Origin: Marinobacter nauticus
Lineage (GTDB): Bacteria > Pseudomonadota > Gammaproteobacteria > Enterobacterales > Shewanellaceae
Length of the DNA stretch: 64,000 nucleotides
Assembly: GCF_019801015.1 (NCBI RefSeq)
Contig: NZ_JAHVJZ010000006.1
Coordinates: 207,251 to 271,250 of the forward strand
Direction of reading: 5' to 3'
The position numbers and the translations under genes are program-made. Of the stretch, positions 50,223-61,651 are shown piece after piece. Each line of letters begins with the position of its first letter. Within the stretch, counting starts at the first letter, position 1. The notes below the pieces were generated by a model, which ran no database searches, was not told the DNA's origin, and worked only from the letters and a program-made list of their open reading frames with translations.

Positions 50223-52757
50223 GTGAAATGGCTCAAACGCCTGTTAATTACGCTGACTGTCCTGGGTTTACTGGGGATAGGCGCCCTTGCTGGCCTCTAT
50301 TTTTGGATTGCCCCAACCCTGCCTGGCGTGGATTCGCTTAAGACAGTTCAGCTGCAAACCCCGATGCGCGTCTACAGCGCTGACGGTCTGCTGATGTCCC
50401 AGTTTGGGGAAAAACGTCGTATCCCATTGCGATACGAAGAGATCCCGCAGCCGCTGATTGATGCGGTCCTGGCGACCGAAGATGCCCGCTTTTTTGAACA
50501 CCATGGGGTCGACCCCATTGGTGTGATTCGTGCTGCCGTTGTTCTGGTCACCACCGGGCGCAAGTCCCAGGGGGCCAGTACCATCACCATGCAGGTCGCG
50601 AGAAACTTCTTCCTGAGCCGCGAGAAAACCTACATCCGTAAGGTGAAAGAGATCTTCCTGGCACTGGAGATTGAGCGTCTCCTGACCAAGGAAGAGATCC
50701 TGGAGCTTTACCTGAACCGCAGTTTCCTGGGTAACCGGGCCTATGGTGTGGGTGCCGCAGCCCAGGTTTACTATGGGCGGGATGTGAATGAACTGACGCT
50801 GGCTGAGATGGCGATGATCGCCGGTTTGCCTCAGGCGCCGTCGGCGGCCAACCCAATCCGTAACCCGGAGCGCGCCAAGACCCGTCGCAACGTGGTATTG
50901 GGCCGGATGCTGGACGTTGGTTACATCTCCCGAGCCGAGTTCGATGAAGCGCGTGAGGCGCCGGTCACCGCACGCTATCACGGTGCTGAGATCGATCTTT
51001 ACGCGCCCTACATCGCGGAGATGGTGCGTGACTACATGGTGGCCACCTATGGCGAAGAAGCGGCGTACACCAGCGGCTTCAACATCTACACCACGGTACG
51101 TTCCGACCAACAGCAGGCCGCTCAGCGTGCTCTGCTGGATAACCTGTTTGCCTATGACACCCGCCATGGTTACCGCGGCCCGGAGACCCGTCTCTGGGGT
51201 GAGCCGCTGCCGGAGCAGAGCAACGCTCCGGATGCGGAGCCTTGGACACCGGAGCAGATCCAGGCCCACCTGAAAGGGGTCAACCGCCATCGCGATATCT
51301 ACCCTGCCGTGGTGCTTTCCGTTGAGGAAAAGAGCGCCGAGGTCATGAACGCTGCCGGAGAAACCCTGACCCTGCCCTGGGAAGGGATCAACTGGGCCCG
51401 GGCTTTTGTTACCGACGCTCGCCAGGGTAACGCGCCGAAAACCGCGGCTGAGGTACTGACCGCAGGCGACCAAGTCTGGATCCGCCAGTATGAAGACCAC
51501 TGGTGGCTGACGCAGGTGCCGGAAGTGAGCAGTGCGTTTGTCGCGATGGACCCTGAAGACGGTGCCATTCGTGCTCTGGTTGGCGGCTATGACTTTGGCC
51601 AGAGCCAATACAACCGGGTGACTCAGGCGAAGCGTCAGTTGGGCTCTAACATTAAGCCGTTCCTCTATTCCAGCGCGCTGGAGAACGGCTTTACCCTGTC
51701 GACTCTGGTCAACAATGCCCCCATCAACCAGTGGGATCGCAGCCAGGGCACCGCATGGCGTCCCCGTAATTCGCCGGACGTGTACACCGGCCCGACCCGG
51801 GTTCGCCAGGGCCTGGCTCAGTCAATCAACGTGATGGCGGTACGGGTGATTCGAGATATTGGCGTCGACACCTTTATCAACCACGCCACCAAGTTTGGCT
51901 TTGCTCGGGCCGACCTGCCGCGCAACGAGTCAATCTCATTGGGTTCAGCGTCCGTGACGCCAATGGAGAACGTGCGTGCTTTCTCGGTGTTCGCTAATGG
52001 CGGCTTCCTGGTGGATCCCTACTTTATCGAGCGCATTGAAGATCATGCTCATAACCGGATCTTTGAGGCCCAGCCGAAGATCGCCTGCCTGGAGTGCAAA
52101 GCCGCGCTGGCCGAACAAGCCAGCGGTACCGACGCGTCGCTGCCGGAGTTCGCTCAGCAGTGCCTGTGGCCGGAAGATCGTCTGGCACCTCAGATCATCA
52201 GTGAACAGAACGCCTTCCTGATCCACGAGACGCTCAAGTCCGTGATCTGGGGTGGCGGCGACTGGAGTCAGGGCACCGGCTGGAACGGTACGGCCTGGCG
52301 GGCAGCCCGTCTGATCAAACGGCACGATATCGGCGGGAAAACCGGTACCACCAACGAAGCCCGGGATACCTGGTTTACCGGCTTCGCTCCGAGTCTGGTG
52401 GCGACCGCCTGGGTCGGCTTTGACGACCACAGCCGGAAACTCGGCCGCACCCGTTGGAACCCCTACGGCCCGCAGGACCAGATCACCGCCGGTGAGTCAG
52501 GTGCCAAAACGGCTGGCCCGGCCTGGAACCAGTTTATGCATCAGGTGCTGGAAGGCGTGCCGACCGAGCACACTGTGATGCCTGAGGGCATCGTGACTGC
52601 CCGGATCGACCTGGCCTCCGGTAAGCTCTCCAACCGGACCGACTCCAGCTCTCGCTTCGAATACTTTATCGATGGCACCGCGCCGAAGGAGCTGGCCGAA
52701 GTGGCTCAGCCCGAGACGCCCATCTTCGAGCAGGAAGTGACTGAAGAGCTGTTCTGA
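50223..52757 (+). CDS. mrcA: bifunctional penicillin-binding protein 1A
   Basis: Class A PBP making and crosslinking glycan strands; partner of the LpoA encoded at 33941. Start at GTG 50223 gives the usual opening (M)KWLKRLLITLTVLG with one membrane helix; 844 residues. GT51 domain with EDARFFEHHGVD and GASTITMQVARN; an OB-like insert; transpeptidase with LGSNIKPF (SxxK), SINVM (SxN) and KTGTTNE. Divergent from pilM and closed by a terminator. Confidence 0.98.
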   Translation: MKWLKRLLITLTVLGLLGIGALAGLYFWIAPTLPGVDSLKTVQLQTPMRVYSADGLLMSQFGEKRRIPLRYEEIPQPLIDAVLATEDARFFEHHGVDPIGVIRAAVVLVTTGRKSQGASTITMQVARNFFLSREKTYIRKVKEIFLALEIERLLTKEEILELYLNRSFLGNRAYGVGAAAQVYYGRDVNELTLAEMAMIAGLPQAPSAANPIRNPERAKTRRNVVLGRMLDVGYISRAEFDEAREAPVTARYHGAEIDLYAPYIAEMVRDYMVATYGEEAAYTSGFNIYTTVRSDQQQAAQRALLDNLFAYDTRHGYRGPETRLWGEPLPEQSNAPDAEPWTPEQIQAHLKGVNRHRDIYPAVVLSVEEKSAEVMNAAGETLTLPWEGINWARAFVTDARQGNAPKTAAEVLTAGDQVWIRQYEDHWWLTQVPEVSSAFVAMDPEDGAIRALVGGYDFGQSQYNRVTQAKRQLGSNIKPFLYSSALENGFTLSTLVNNAPINQWDRSQGTAWRPRNSPDVYTGPTRVRQGLAQSINVMAVRVIRDIGVDTFINHATKFGFARADLPRNESISLGSASVTPMENVRAFSVFANGGFLVDPYFIERIEDHAHNRIFEAQPKIACLECKAALAEQASGTDASLPEFAQQCLWPEDRLAPQIISEQNAFLIHETLKSVIWGGGDWSQGTGWNGTAWRAARLIKRHDIGGKTGTTNEARDTWFTGFAPSLVATAWVGFDDHSRKLGRTRWNPYGPQDQITAGESGAKTAGPAWNQFMHQVLEGVPTEHTVMPEGIVTARIDLASGKLSNRTDSSSRFEYFIDGTAPKELAEVAQPETPIFEQEVTEELF

Positions 52758-52769
52758 GCCGACAACGAA

Positions 52770-52797
52770 AAAGCCGCCCGATTGGGCGGCTTTTTTT
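52770..52797. terminator. terminator between mrcA and argH(A)
   Basis: Ten-base stem aaagccgccc (52770-52779) / gggcggcttt (52784-52793), 4-base loop and a seven-T run (52791-52797). Lies between convergent genes; on the minus strand the loop is followed by TTTTTCG, so it may work in both directions. Confidence 0.9.
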
Positions 52798-52810
52798 ATG
52801 CGTGGAACGC

Positions 52811-54742
52811 TCAATCAAAGCGATACTCCATCGCCACTTCATCGCAGGCGTTCTTCCTCGGGCACAGCTCGCAATCTTTGATCACCTTCTCTGGCAGCCC
52901 GGACATTTCGGTGTTTACAAAGCCCAGCTTGCCAAAGAATCCCGGTACCCGGGTCAGTACAATCACCCGCTCCAGCTCCAGTTCACGGCCCCGCTGCAGC
53001 ATGTAATCCACCAACGCCCGTCCCTGGCCAGCGCCGTGGTGGTCAGGATCGATCCCCACCGAGCGCATCTCGGCCAGGCCGGTTTCATAGATGTAGAGCG
53101 AGGCACAGCCCACCACTTTGCCTTCCTGCTCCGCCACGGAGAAGTCGAGGATGTCTCTGAGCACATCGTCCCGGCTGCGCGGCAGGGTATCCCCCATCTG
53201 CGACCAGTAAGCGTTGATGCCGTGGATGGCATCCACATCCGACAGCTTGGCGCCCCGGACATTAAGGATCTCCGCCTTATGAGCATTAAGGCGCTGCTGA
53301 CTGGTATCCAGCGCATGCAGAACCTGCTCCGGCGCGGTGCCGCCCAGAGCATCGTGCTCGGCAAGAGCGGTTTTGGCTTCCCGGCTGTCCAGTGCCTGCT
53401 CCACCTGAATCAGGGCCGTACCACCAAAGGTGTCCCGTTTAGCCAGACAGGCATCAATGGTCAGATGCTGGAATACGTCGGACTGAATGGTGTCGCTGTA
53501 GGCTTGCAACTCCGGCAGGGTGAACTCCTCCAGCGCCTTTTGTGCGGCAATCGCCGCCACCACCACTTCGCCCACCACATGATGTGCTTCGCGGAACGGC
53601 ATGCCTTTGGAAACCAGGTAATCCGCCAGTTCCGTAGCATTGGCATAGCCTTGCTGTGCCGCGGCCAGCGTGCGCTGCGAGTTGACCTTTAGTCCTTCCA
53701 AAACCAGCGTGGCCATGTCCGTGCAGGCCAGCCAGGTATCCAACGCGTCAAACAGCCCCTCTTTGTCCTCCTGCATGTCCTTGTTGTAGGCCATCGGCAG
53801 GGACTTCATGGTGGTCAGAATGCCAATAAGGGCGCCGTAAACCCGGCCCGCTTTACCCCGAATCAGCTCCAGCGCATCCGGGTTCTTTTTCTGTGGCATC
53901 AGCGAGGAGCCGGAGGTCACGGCGTCGGACAGTTCGATAAAGCCTGCCTCACCGCTGTTGTAGAAGATCAAGTCCTCGGCAAAGCGGGACAGATGCATCA
54001 TCGCTGTGGCCGCGGCACTGCACAGTTCCACCACATGGTCACGGTCGGACACGGCATCCAGGCTATTGGCTGTGGCACTGGCAAAGCCCAGCGCCTGCGC
54101 CAGCGCCTGGCGGTCCACCGGGTAGGCGGTGCCGGCCAGTGCGCCACTGCCCAGCGGACAACGATCCAACCGGTTGATGGCATCTTTGACCCGGGTCAGG
54201 TCCCGCTCCAGCATCTCAACGTAGGCCAGGCACCAGTGACCAAAGGTAATGGGCTGGGCCCGCTGCAGGTGGGTATAACCGGGCAGCACAGTTTGAGCTT
54301 CACGCTGGGCCAGGCTCAACAGCTGCTGCTGAAGGCGCACCAGCGCTTCGATCAGAAACTCGCCCTGATCTTTGCACCACAGCTTCAGGTCGGTGGCGAC
54401 CTGATCGTTCCGGGAGCGGCCGGTGTGCAGCTTTTTGCCCAGGTCCCCGACCTTTTCAATCAACGCGCCTTCGACAAAGCTGTGAATGTCTTCCGCACCG
54501 GACGCCAGGATCTGTTCATCGGTCACGGACTCGGCCAGGTCATGCAGCGCCTTCACCAGCGAGCCGTGCTCCAGCTCGTCCAGCACCCCAACTTGCAACA
54601 ATGCTCCGGCCCAGGCGATGGAACCGGTGATGTCCTGCTGCACCAGGCGGTAATCCACCGGCAGCGAGTCATTGAAGAGCTTGAAGCGGCTGTCTGCGGC
54701 GCCGCTGAACCGACCACCCCACAGGGCCCCTTTTGCGGTCAT
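52811..54742 (-). CDS. argH: fused argininosuccinate lyase / N-acetylglutamate synthase
   Basis: Start at ATG 54742 gives 643 residues. Residues 1 to about 460 are a complete argininosuccinate lyase ([29 protein letters not shown] and the catalytic loop [11 protein letters not shown]), the last step to arginine. From about residue 490 a GNAT acetyltransferase domain follows (acetyl-CoA loop [16 protein letters not shown]), the ArgA-type N-acetylglutamate synthase of the ArgH(A) fusions described in Moritella, Vibrio and relatives. The end carries a Cys cluster ([10 protein letters not shown]). Thus first and last steps of the pathway are in one polypeptide. One base after argG. Confidence 0.95.
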   Translation of the reverse strand: MTAKGALWGGRFSGAADSRFKLFNDSLPVDYRLVQQDITGSIAWAGALLQVGVLDELEHGSLVKALHDLAESVTDEQILASGAEDIHSFVEGALIEKVGDLGKKLHTGRSRNDQVATDLKLWCKDQGEFLIEALVRLQQQLLSLAQREAQTVLPGYTHLQRAQPITFGHWCLAYVEMLERDLTRVKDAINRLDRCPLGSGALAGTAYPVDRQALAQALGFASATANSLDAVSDRDHVVELCSAAATAMMHLSRFAEDLIFYNSGEAGFIELSDAVTSGSSLMPQKKNPDALELIRGKAGRVYGALIGILTTMKSLPMAYNKDMQEDKEGLFDALDTWLACTDMATLVLEGLKVNSQRTLAAAQQGYANATELADYLVSKGMPFREAHHVVGEVVVAAIAAQKALEEFTLPELQAYSDTIQSDVFQHLTIDACLAKRDTFGGTALIQVEQALDSREAKTALAEHDALGGTAPEQVLHALDTSQQRLNAHKAEILNVRGAKLSDVDAIHGINAYWSQMGDTLPRSRDDVLRDILDFSVAEQEGKVVGCASLYIYETGLAEMRSVGIDPDHHGAGQGRALVDYMLQRGRELELERVIVLTRVPGFFGKLGFVNTEMSGLPEKVIKDCELCPRKNACDEVAMEYRFD

Positions 54743-54743
54743 A

Positions 54744-55952
54744 TTACTGCTGCTCCTTATGCATGGCGGCGATCCGGCTGGACAGGCTGAACAACCGGAT
54801 AAAGCCCTCAGCGTGCTTCTGGTTATAGACCTCATCTTCCTCGAAGGTGGAAAACGCTTCAGAGTAGAGGCTGTTCGGGCTCTGACGCTTCACCACAATG
54901 GCGTGCCCTTTGTAGAGCTTGACCACGATCTCCCCGGTCAGGGTTTCCGCCAGGCTTTCCGCCGCAGCCAGCTGCGCTTTGGCGACCGGAGTGAACCAGC
55001 GGCCGTCGTAAAGCACATGGGAAAACTCCAGGCCAACCTGCTCGCGGAATTTGAACGCGGCTTTGTCCAGCACCAGGGTTTCCAGTCCACGCAGCGCATT
55101 GTTGATGACGGTACCGCCTGGGGTTTCGTAGCAGCCACGGGATTTCATGCCCACCAGGCGGTTTTCTACGATGTCGATACGACCCACACCGTGCTTGGCA
55201 GCAACGCCATTGAGGTAGTTCAGGGCGTTGTAGGGGGTCATCACTTCGCCATCAACCGCGGTCAGAACCCCAGACTCAAACTGAAGGCTGACGTACTGGG
55301 CTTCATTGGGGGCCTGCTCCAGCGATTGGGTCCAGGTCCAGACCTGCTCGCTCGGCTCGCAGTAAGGGTCTTCCAGCTCGCCCCCCTCGTGGGAGATGTG
55401 CCAGGCGTTGGCGTCACGGCTGTAGATCTTCTCTGCCGATGCCGTGGTCGGGATCTGCTTGCTGGCCAGGTAATTCAGCAGGTCAGTACGGGACTTCATG
55501 GTCCACTCCCGCCAGGGAGCAATCACAGACAGCTGCGGAGCCAGTGCCGCGTAGGTCGATTCAAAGCGCACCTGATCATTGCCCTTGCCGGTGCAACCGT
55601 GAGCCAGAGCATCTGCCCCTACTTTCAGTGCCAGTTCCACCTGCGCCTTGGCGATGATGGGACGCGCCATTGCGGTCCCCAGCAGATAAGTGCCTTCGTA
55701 GAGGGCACCGGTTTTCAGAATCGGGTTGATGTAATCCGCAACAAACGCTTCTTTGAGGTCCACAACATGGCAACTGGAGGCGCCGGAGGCCAGCGCCTTG
55801 GCTTCCACGCCTTCCAGCTCTTCAGCCCCCTGACCCACATCGGCCACAAAGGCCACCACTTCGCAGCCGTGCTGCTCTTTAAGCCAGGGAATGATTGCGG
55901 AGGTATCCAGGCCGCCGGAGTACGCGAGAACGACTTTTTTAATCTGGGTCAT
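54744..55952 (-). CDS. argG: argininosuccinate synthase
   Basis: Condenses citrulline and aspartate with ATP. 402 residues. ATP loop [15 protein letters not shown], then [17 protein letters not shown] and the C-terminal tetramerisation helix. Four bases after argF and one base before argH(A). Confidence 0.98.
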   Translation of the reverse strand: MTQIKKVVLAYSGGLDTSAIIPWLKEQHGCEVVAFVADVGQGAEELEGVEAKALASGASSCHVVDLKEAFVADYINPILKTGALYEGTYLLGTAMARPIIAKAQVELALKVGADALAHGCTGKGNDQVRFESTYAALAPQLSVIAPWREWTMKSRTDLLNYLASKQIPTTASAEKIYSRDANAWHISHEGGELEDPYCEPSEQVWTWTQSLEQAPNEAQYVSLQFESGVLTAVDGEVMTPYNALNYLNGVAAKHGVGRIDIVENRLVGMKSRGCYETPGGTVINNALRGLETLVLDKAAFKFREQVGLEFSHVLYDGRWFTPVAKAQLAAAESLAETLTGEIVVKLYKGHAIVVKRQSPNSLYSEAFSTFEEDEVYNQKHAEGFIRLFSLSSRIAAMHKEQQ

Positions 55953-55956
55953 GGTC

Positions 55957-56865
55957 TTAATCCTTCATCAAATCGAGCAAAATGGCGTTTTGGATGTGCA
56001 TGCGGTTTTCCGCCTGGTCCAGAATCAGGGAGGCAGGCGAGTCCATCACTTCAGAGGTGATCTCCACTTCGCGATGCGCGGGCTGACAGTGCAGCACATG
56101 TTTAGCCCCAGTCAGCGTCATCAGTTTGCTGTTGATCTGGTAGGGCATGAATTTGGCTTTGATGGCCTCGTAAGGGGTGCTGTCTCCCATGGAGATCCAG
56201 GTGTCGGCATAGAGAGCATCCACCCCTTCCAGCGCCGCCAGGTCCGAAGAGAGCACCAGCTCACCACCGTGCTGAGCCGCAATGGCCTGGGCTTGAGTCA
56301 CCACCTGTCCATCCGGGAAGTGGCCCGGAGGGCACACCACGACCAGGGTGGCGCCCAGCTTGGCAGCAGCAAACATCAGCGAGTGCGTCACATTGTTACC
56401 GTCGCCGATGTAGCCCAGTTTGACCTGACTCAGATCGTCGTACTGCTCGGACAGAGTGAGAAAATCCGCCAGGCCCTGGCAAGGGTGGTAAAGGTCCGAC
56501 AGTGAGTTCACCACGGGCACCGTGGCGTACTCGGCCAGCTCCTCAAGGGTTTGATGGGAGAACACCCGGGCGACGATAGCGTCGCACCAGCGTGACAGAT
56601 TCATCGCGAAGTCTTTCACTGACTCACGCTGACCCAGAGCGCCGTTCTGTTGGTCCAGATAGACGCTGTGGCCACCCAGTTTATTGATGCCGATGTCGAA
56701 GCTCACCCGGGTGCGCAGGCTCGGCTTTTCAAACAGCGTCACCACCGATTTTCCCTTCAGGGTGTCCTGATAGGGGCGGTAATCCGCTTTCAGGGTTTTG
56801 GCCAATGCTATCAGGTGGTGGATCTGCTCTGGGGTCAGATCTTTGATGGTCAGTAGATGCTTCAT
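55957..56865 (-). CDS. argF: ornithine carbamoyltransferase (divergent motif variant)
   Basis: Makes citrulline from ornithine and carbamoyl phosphate. 302 residues. The carbamoyl-phosphate motif reads SLRTR instead of the common STRTR, and the HCLP motif reads HCQPAHR. The ornithine-side motif DTWISMG and the [14 protein letters not shown] stretch are typical of ornithine enzymes, which argues against an acetylornithine or succinylornithine transcarbamylase, though SLRTR-like variants occur in those. Similar variants may be normal in Alteromonadales. 25 bases after argB. Confidence 0.9.
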   Translation of the reverse strand: MKHLLTIKDLTPEQIHHLIALAKTLKADYRPYQDTLKGKSVVTLFEKPSLRTRVSFDIGINKLGGHSVYLDQQNGALGQRESVKDFAMNLSRWCDAIVARVFSHQTLEELAEYATVPVVNSLSDLYHPCQGLADFLTLSEQYDDLSQVKLGYIGDGNNVTHSLMFAAAKLGATLVVVCPPGHFPDGQVVTQAQAIAAQHGGELVLSSDLAALEGVDALYADTWISMGDSTPYEAIKAKFMPYQINSKLMTLTGAKHVLHCQPAHREVEITSEVMDSPASLILDQAENRMHIQNAILLDLMKD

Positions 56866-56890
56866 CTGCAGTGTCCTTTTTCTTATTCCT

Positions 56891-57661
56891 TCAGGGGTGC
56901 ACCTGAGTGCCCACCGGCTCGCCCTTCACCAGGGCCGCTAACTGTTCCGGGTAACGCCAGCTGGCCACCAATACCCGGTTATTGATGGAGCGCGCCGCAT
57001 CAAGTGCCGCCTCCACTTTGACTTTCATGCCGCCTTCGATGACCCCCTGACGGGTCAACTCTGCGGCCAGCGCCGGATCCAGGCAGGGGATCAACTGGCC
57101 CTTGCCATCCAGCACACCGGATACGTCGGACAACAGGGTCAGCTCAGCATTCAGCAGCTGGCAGATCACCGTGGCCGCCTGATCCGCATTGACGTTAAGA
57201 CGCTGACCGGAAGGGTCGACCGCAATGGAGCTGATGATCGGCAGCATGCCCAGGGCCGACAGGCTGTTCAGCAACGAGGCATCACCGGCGCAAACTTTGC
57301 CGACGGCGCCCAGTTCCGGGTCCAGCACCTGCGCCTGAGTCATTCCGCCATCCGCCAGGGATAGCCCTACCGGATTCAGTCCGGCGGCAATGGCCGCCGC
57401 CACCAGTTGGCTGTTGGCGCTGCCCGCCAGTGCGCCGGCCACCACGTCCATCTGCTCTTCGGGAGTCACCCGCAGGCCGTGCTTCTTTTCGGAGACAAAC
57501 CCATTGGCTTTCAGTTGCTGGTCCACCAGCACTCCACCACCGTGCACCAGAACGGCCTGCCAGCCAGCCGACTGCAACTCTTTGAGCGTGCCAAACAGCC
57601 GCGCGGTTCCGGTCTCGCACGCCAGCAACGCGCCGCCGACTTTGATCACCATGGTCTTCAT
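56891..57661 (-). CDS. argB: N-acetylglutamate kinase
   Basis: Second step of the arginine route. 256 residues, amino-acid-kinase fold: [26 protein letters not shown] and the C-terminal [12 protein letters not shown]. No N-terminal arginine-sensing helix is present, as in the feedback-insensitive enterobacterial type. ATGA overlap with argC. Confidence 0.97.
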   Translation of the reverse strand: MKTMVIKVGGALLACETGTARLFGTLKELQSAGWQAVLVHGGGVLVDQQLKANGFVSEKKHGLRVTPEEQMDVVAGALAGSANSQLVAAAIAAGLNPVGLSLADGGMTQAQVLDPELGAVGKVCAGDASLLNSLSALGMLPIISSIAVDPSGQRLNVNADQAATVICQLLNAELTLLSDVSGVLDGKGQLIPCLDPALAAELTRQGVIEGGMKVKVEAALDAARSINNRVLVASWRYPEQLAALVKGEPVGTQVHP

Positions 57662-58659
57662 ACCTCACCCCCGAGACCAAAACGAATAAGTATGCACTGA
57701 ACAGCCTGGCTGGCTGCACCTTTCATCAGGTTGTCGATGGCACTGGCCACCACCATCACATTACGTTCGCTGTCCAGCTTCCAGGCGAGTAAGCACCGAT
57801 CCGAACCGGCGACATCGTCCACTTTCGGCCACTGCCCCTGAGGCAATACCTTTACCACCGGGTTGTCGGCATAAACCGCAAAGGCTTCAGCGACCGCCTG
57901 CTCACTGCAGCCCTCGCTCACCGGCACAGTGATGGTGGCAAGGATCCCGCGCTTGAAAGCGCCAAGGTGGGGGGTAAACACCACCGGGCATCCCAGCTGA
58001 GTTTCAATCTCCGGTTGATGCCGATGCCCAAGCACACCGTAGGGTGTCAGGCTGACCTGGCAGAAGCTGTTACTCAATGCCGCTTTGCGGCCTGCGCCGG
58101 ACACTCCACTGACCGCGTTGATCACCGGTACGCCAGCAATCAGTCCGTTTTCTTTGAGGGGCTTCAGGGCCGTCAGGGACGCCGTTGGATAGCATCCGGG
58201 CACCGCAATCAGCGCCGCCTGATTCAACGCCTCAGCTGCCCATTCCGCCAGGCCGTAAACCGCATCAGACAGCAACCCCGGAGCTGGGTGTTCAAACCCG
58301 TAGTGGGCGGGGTATACCACGGGGTCGGTAAACCGGTGCCCGCCGGACAGGTCAAAGACCGTGAGCCCCTGAGCCAGCAGCTGCGGTGCCAGCTGGGCAC
58401 TGACCAGGTGATCCGTCGCCAGACAGACTGCCTGCGCCTGTTCGCCCAGCTGTGCCAGGGTAGAGTCGGTCAGCGGTTGCAAAGGCAGATCCACGACACC
58501 CATCAATTCGGGGTACAGCTGAGATAAAGGGGTACCGGCATCGGCGCTGCCCGCCGAGACAAAGCAGCCAGCAAGCGAAAGCTGGGAATGTTGAGCAAGC
58601 AGTTTGGCCAGCGTGGCTCCGGTGTAGCCTGACGCGCCAATCACGGCGACCTGGATCAT
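57658..58659 (-). CDS. argC: N-acetyl-gamma-glutamyl-phosphate reductase
   Basis: NADPH-dependent third step. 333 residues, with the Rossmann loop [16 protein letters not shown] and the active-site cysteine in [27 protein letters not shown] holds the catalytic His. First gene of argCBFGH(A); AAGGAC ribosome site. Divergent from ppc across a 349-base gap containing an ARG-box-like site. Confidence 0.97.
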   Translation of the reverse strand: MIQVAVIGASGYTGATLAKLLAQHSQLSLAGCFVSAGSADAGTPLSQLYPELMGVVDLPLQPLTDSTLAQLGEQAQAVCLATDHLVSAQLAPQLLAQGLTVFDLSGGHRFTDPVVYPAHYGFEHPAPGLLSDAVYGLAEWAAEALNQAALIAVPGCYPTASLTALKPLKENGLIAGVPVINAVSGVSGAGRKAALSNSFCQVSLTPYGVLGHRHQPEIETQLGCPVVFTPHLGAFKRGILATITVPVSEGCSEQAVAEAFAVYADNPVVKVLPQGQWPKVDDVAGSDRCLLAWKLDSERNVMVVASAIDNLMKGAASQAVQCILIRFGLGGEV

Positions 58660-59008
58660 GGTCTTTGTCCTTTATTCAATTCGAGATGAGGGTGTCGCAG
58701 GCAGGCCGAACGGCCCAAAACGGGGATCAGAATCGTCGTCGGTCGACAGAAAAAGGCAGGTTGAAACAGGTCATGGTCATACTCGTCACTCCGTGAGATG
58801 AACACAGAGTACCAAGAGTGATTTATTATGCAACCCCGGAGCATTTTTATTTTTTCGAAATCGCTTCGTTTTTGGAGGGGAAAAGCGCAGTTCGGATACA
58901 GAGCACAGAATTCCCTTCATCAATACGGAAATTCCGAACAGAGCTATTGACCAAGGCTCAGGCGGCACTCAGGATCAGGACAACCGGGTATTAGGCAAGG
59001 GAACTTCA
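58660..59008. other. argC-ppc divergent intergenic region
   Basis: 349 bases without a credible gene; the short open frames inside lack ribosome sites and coding character. It contains the ArgR-type site at 58817-58834, an adjoining T-rich tract (58844-58855) that could be a weak second box, and the ppc leader, with ribosome site aaggga. In vibrios argE occupies this slot; I see no argE remnant. Confidence 0.6.
58817..58834 (-). promoter_or_regulatory. ARG box overlapping the argC -10 box
   Basis: Core TGATTTATTATGCA (58819-58832) differs from the ArgR half-site palindrome TGAAT-N4-ATTCA mainly at one base in each arm. On the minus strand it includes CATAAT (58825-58830), a 5-of-6 match to a -10 box pointing to argC. 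Arginine-loaded ArgR bound here would block transcription of argCBFGH(A). Confidence 0.6.
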
Positions 59009-61648
59009 ATGACTGACATGTACGCCCCCTTAAAGGCGAACGTCCATCTACTGGGCGAGATTTTAGGCGAAACCATCGAAGCTGAGCATGGCGCAGCCTT
59101 TCTGAATCGGATTGAGGAGGTGCGTCAGCTCTCCAAGGCCTCCCGCCAGGGGGACCATGAAGCCCAGTCCAAAATGCTGGCGCTGCTGTCGGAGTTGCCG
59201 GATGAACAGCTGGTGCCCTTTGCCAGTGCCTTCAACCAGTTTCTGAACCTGGCCAATATCTCAGAGCAGTTCCACACCATCTCCCGCAACTGCGATGAGC
59301 TGGTTTGTGTCCCCGACCCGGTTGATCTGCTGCTTGGCCGTTTGTTTAACGGCAAAGCACAACTGAAGCCGGACCAACTGATCGATGAGCTGGAGAAGCT
59401 GGAGATCGATCTGGTGCTCACCGCTCACCCGACCGAAGTCACGCGTCGCACCCTGATCAGCAAATACGCTGCCCTGATCGAGTGCCTCAGCGAGCGAGAG
59501 AACCCTCAGCTCAGTGAGCGAGAAACCAAACGCAACCAGCTGCGTATGCGGCAGTTGGTCGCCCAGATTTGGCACACCAATGAGATCCGTAAGCAGCGTC
59601 CGACTCCAGTCGATGAAGCTCGCTGGGGCATGGCTACCGTTGAAACCAGCCTGTGGCACGCGGTTCCCGAGTTCCTGCGTCAGCTAAATGAGCAGGTCGA
59701 AGAGCATGCCGGCCGCCAACTGCCTCCTCACGTCGCTCCGGTTAAATTTTCCAGCTGGATGGGCGGTGACCGGGATGGCAACCCCTTCGTGACGGCGAAA
59801 GTGAGCGAAGAGGTGCTACTGCGCAATCGATGCACCGCCGCCCGCCTCTATCTGGAAGACATCAATCAACTGATTGGTGAACTGTCGATGACCGACTGTG
59901 ATCAGGCCATCCGTACCATGGTGGGGGATCACCGCGAGCCCTACCGCATCCTGCTGCGCCAGTTGCGTGAAAAGCTGACCGATACCCATGAATACCTGCT
60001 GGCTCGACTGGACGGTCAGCAACCCAAGATCAACCCCAACACCCTGATCTGGCAAAAGCAGGACCTGCTGGAGCCGTTGGAAACCATCTACCAGAGCCTG
60101 CTGGGTCAGGGCATGCGCCTGATCGCCAATGGCCTGCTGCTGGACACCATCCGCCGTATCCACTGTTTTGGTCTTACCCTGGTTCGCCTCGACATCCGCC
60201 AGAGTTCTGACCGCCACGCATCCGCCATTGCGGAGATCACCCGCTATCTGGGGCTGGGAGACTACCTGCATTGGAGCGAAGCCGAGAAGCAAGCCTTCCT
60301 GCTGCGTGAACTGGCCAGCCGCCGTCCGCTCCTGCCACACCAGTGGCAGGCTTCTGAAGAGACTCAGGAGGTTCTGGAGACGTGTCGCCTGATCGGCAAG
60401 CAAAGCCCGGAAGCGTTGGGCTCTTACGTCATCTCCATGGCCAGTGAAGCCTCCGATGTGTTGGCCGTAGCCCTGCTCCTGAAAGAGTGTGACTGTCGCT
60501 TTGCGCTGCCCATCGTGCCCCTGTTTGAAACCCTGAGCGATCTCGATAACGCCCCGGACGTCATGCACAACCTGCTTCAGATCGACTGGTACCTGGGCTA
60601 TTGCCGTGGCAAGCAGCAAGTGATGATCGGCTACTCCGATTCGGCCAAAGACGCCGGTGTAATGGCCGCTTCCTGGGCTCAGTATCGTGCTCAGGAAGCG
60701 CTGGTAAACGTCTGTAAGAGTGCGGGCGTGGCCCTGACTCTGTTCCACGGTCGTGGTGGCTCAATTGGACGTGGTGGCGGCCCGGCACACGAGGCGATTC
60801 TGTCTCAGCCTCCGGGCTCTGTCGACAGCCGCCTGCGGGTCACCGAACAAGGTGAAATGATCCGCTTTAAGTTCGGCTTGCCGGAAGTGGCCGTTCAGAG
60901 TCTGGCGCTATACACCTCGGCCGTACTGGAAGCCACGCTGTTGCCGCCGCTCTCACCGAAACCGGAGTGGCGCACCCTGATGGACAGCATCGCGGAAGAT
61001 TCCGTCAATGCCTACCGTCAGATCGTCCAGGATGAGCCGGACTTCGTGCCTTACTTCCGCGCCGCCACCCCGGAGCTTGAGCTGTCCGCTCTGCCGCTGG
61101 GCAGCCGCCCTGCTAAGCGACGCGCTGATGGTGGCGTTGAATCTCTGCGTGCCATTCCCTGGATCTTCGCCTGGACCCAGAACCGCTTAATGCTGCCGGC
61201 ATGGCTGGGGGCAGGTGAAAGCCTGCAGAACGCCATTGACCAGGGCCACAAGGAAACCTTGCAGGAGATGTTCCTGACCTGGCCCCTGTTCCGTACCCGC
61301 CTTTCCATGCTTGAGATGGTATACGCGAAAGCGGAGCCGAACCTGTCCCGCTACTACGAGCAGATTCTGGTGCTGCCGGAACTGCACGGGCTGGGTGAAG
61401 AGTTACGCCGTCGACTGGATGTCGGTGTCACCAGCGTGCTCGACCTCACTCAGGAGCAGGGCCTGATGGACCTGACCCCCTGGAACAAAGAGTCGGTTGC
61501 ACTGCGCCATCCCTACATCGACCCGCTCAACTTCCTGCAGGCTGAACTGCTGCGTCGCTGCCGGCATGAGCCGGAAAATCCCGCTCTGCAGCAGGCACTG
61601 ATGATCACCATTGCAGGGATTGCAGCGGGCCTGCGTAACACGGGATAA
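59009..61648 (+). CDS. ppc: phosphoenolpyruvate carboxylase
   Basis: Fixes bicarbonate on PEP to refill oxaloacetate. 879 residues, full length. Catalytic His in [15 protein letters not shown], the Lys motif [15 protein letters not shown], the Arg/Gly-rich loop [14 protein letters not shown] and the essential C-terminal NTG are all there. Ribosome site aaggga before ATG 59009. Three bases before the next lipoprotein gene. Confidence 0.99.
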   Translation: MTDMYAPLKANVHLLGEILGETIEAEHGAAFLNRIEEVRQLSKASRQGDHEAQSKMLALLSELPDEQLVPFASAFNQFLNLANISEQFHTISRNCDELVCVPDPVDLLLGRLFNGKAQLKPDQLIDELEKLEIDLVLTAHPTEVTRRTLISKYAALIECLSERENPQLSERETKRNQLRMRQLVAQIWHTNEIRKQRPTPVDEARWGMATVETSLWHAVPEFLRQLNEQVEEHAGRQLPPHVAPVKFSSWMGGDRDGNPFVTAKVSEEVLLRNRCTAARLYLEDINQLIGELSMTDCDQAIRTMVGDHREPYRILLRQLREKLTDTHEYLLARLDGQQPKINPNTLIWQKQDLLEPLETIYQSLLGQGMRLIANGLLLDTIRRIHCFGLTLVRLDIRQSSDRHASAIAEITRYLGLGDYLHWSEAEKQAFLLRELASRRPLLPHQWQASEETQEVLETCRLIGKQSPEALGSYVISMASEASDVLAVALLLKECDCRFALPIVPLFETLSDLDNAPDVMHNLLQIDWYLGYCRGKQQVMIGYSDSAKDAGVMAASWAQYRAQEALVNVCKSAGVALTLFHGRGGSIGRGGGPAHEAILSQPPGSVDSRLRVTEQGEMIRFKFGLPEVAVQSLALYTSAVLEATLLPPLSPKPEWRTLMDSIAEDSVNAYRQIVQDEPDFVPYFRAATPELELSALPLGSRPAKRRADGGVESLRAIPWIFAWTQNRLMLPAWLGAGESLQNAIDQGHKETLQEMFLTWPLFRTRLSMLEMVYAKAEPNLSRYYEQILVLPELHGLGEELRRRLDVGVTSVLDLTQEQGLMDLTPWNKESVALRHPYIDPLNFLQAELLRRCRHEPENPALQQALMITIAGIAAGLRNTG

Positions 61649-61651
61649 GCC

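Noticed and set aside
50268..51608. 446-codon open frame antisense to mrcA
   Set aside because: mrcA has intact glycosyltransferase and transpeptidase motifs; no ribosome site or family on the other strand.
58656..58844. 62-codon open frame before argC as a leader peptide or argE remnant
   Set aside because: No Arg-codon run, no ribosome site, no similarity to ArgE; better explained as the argC control region.
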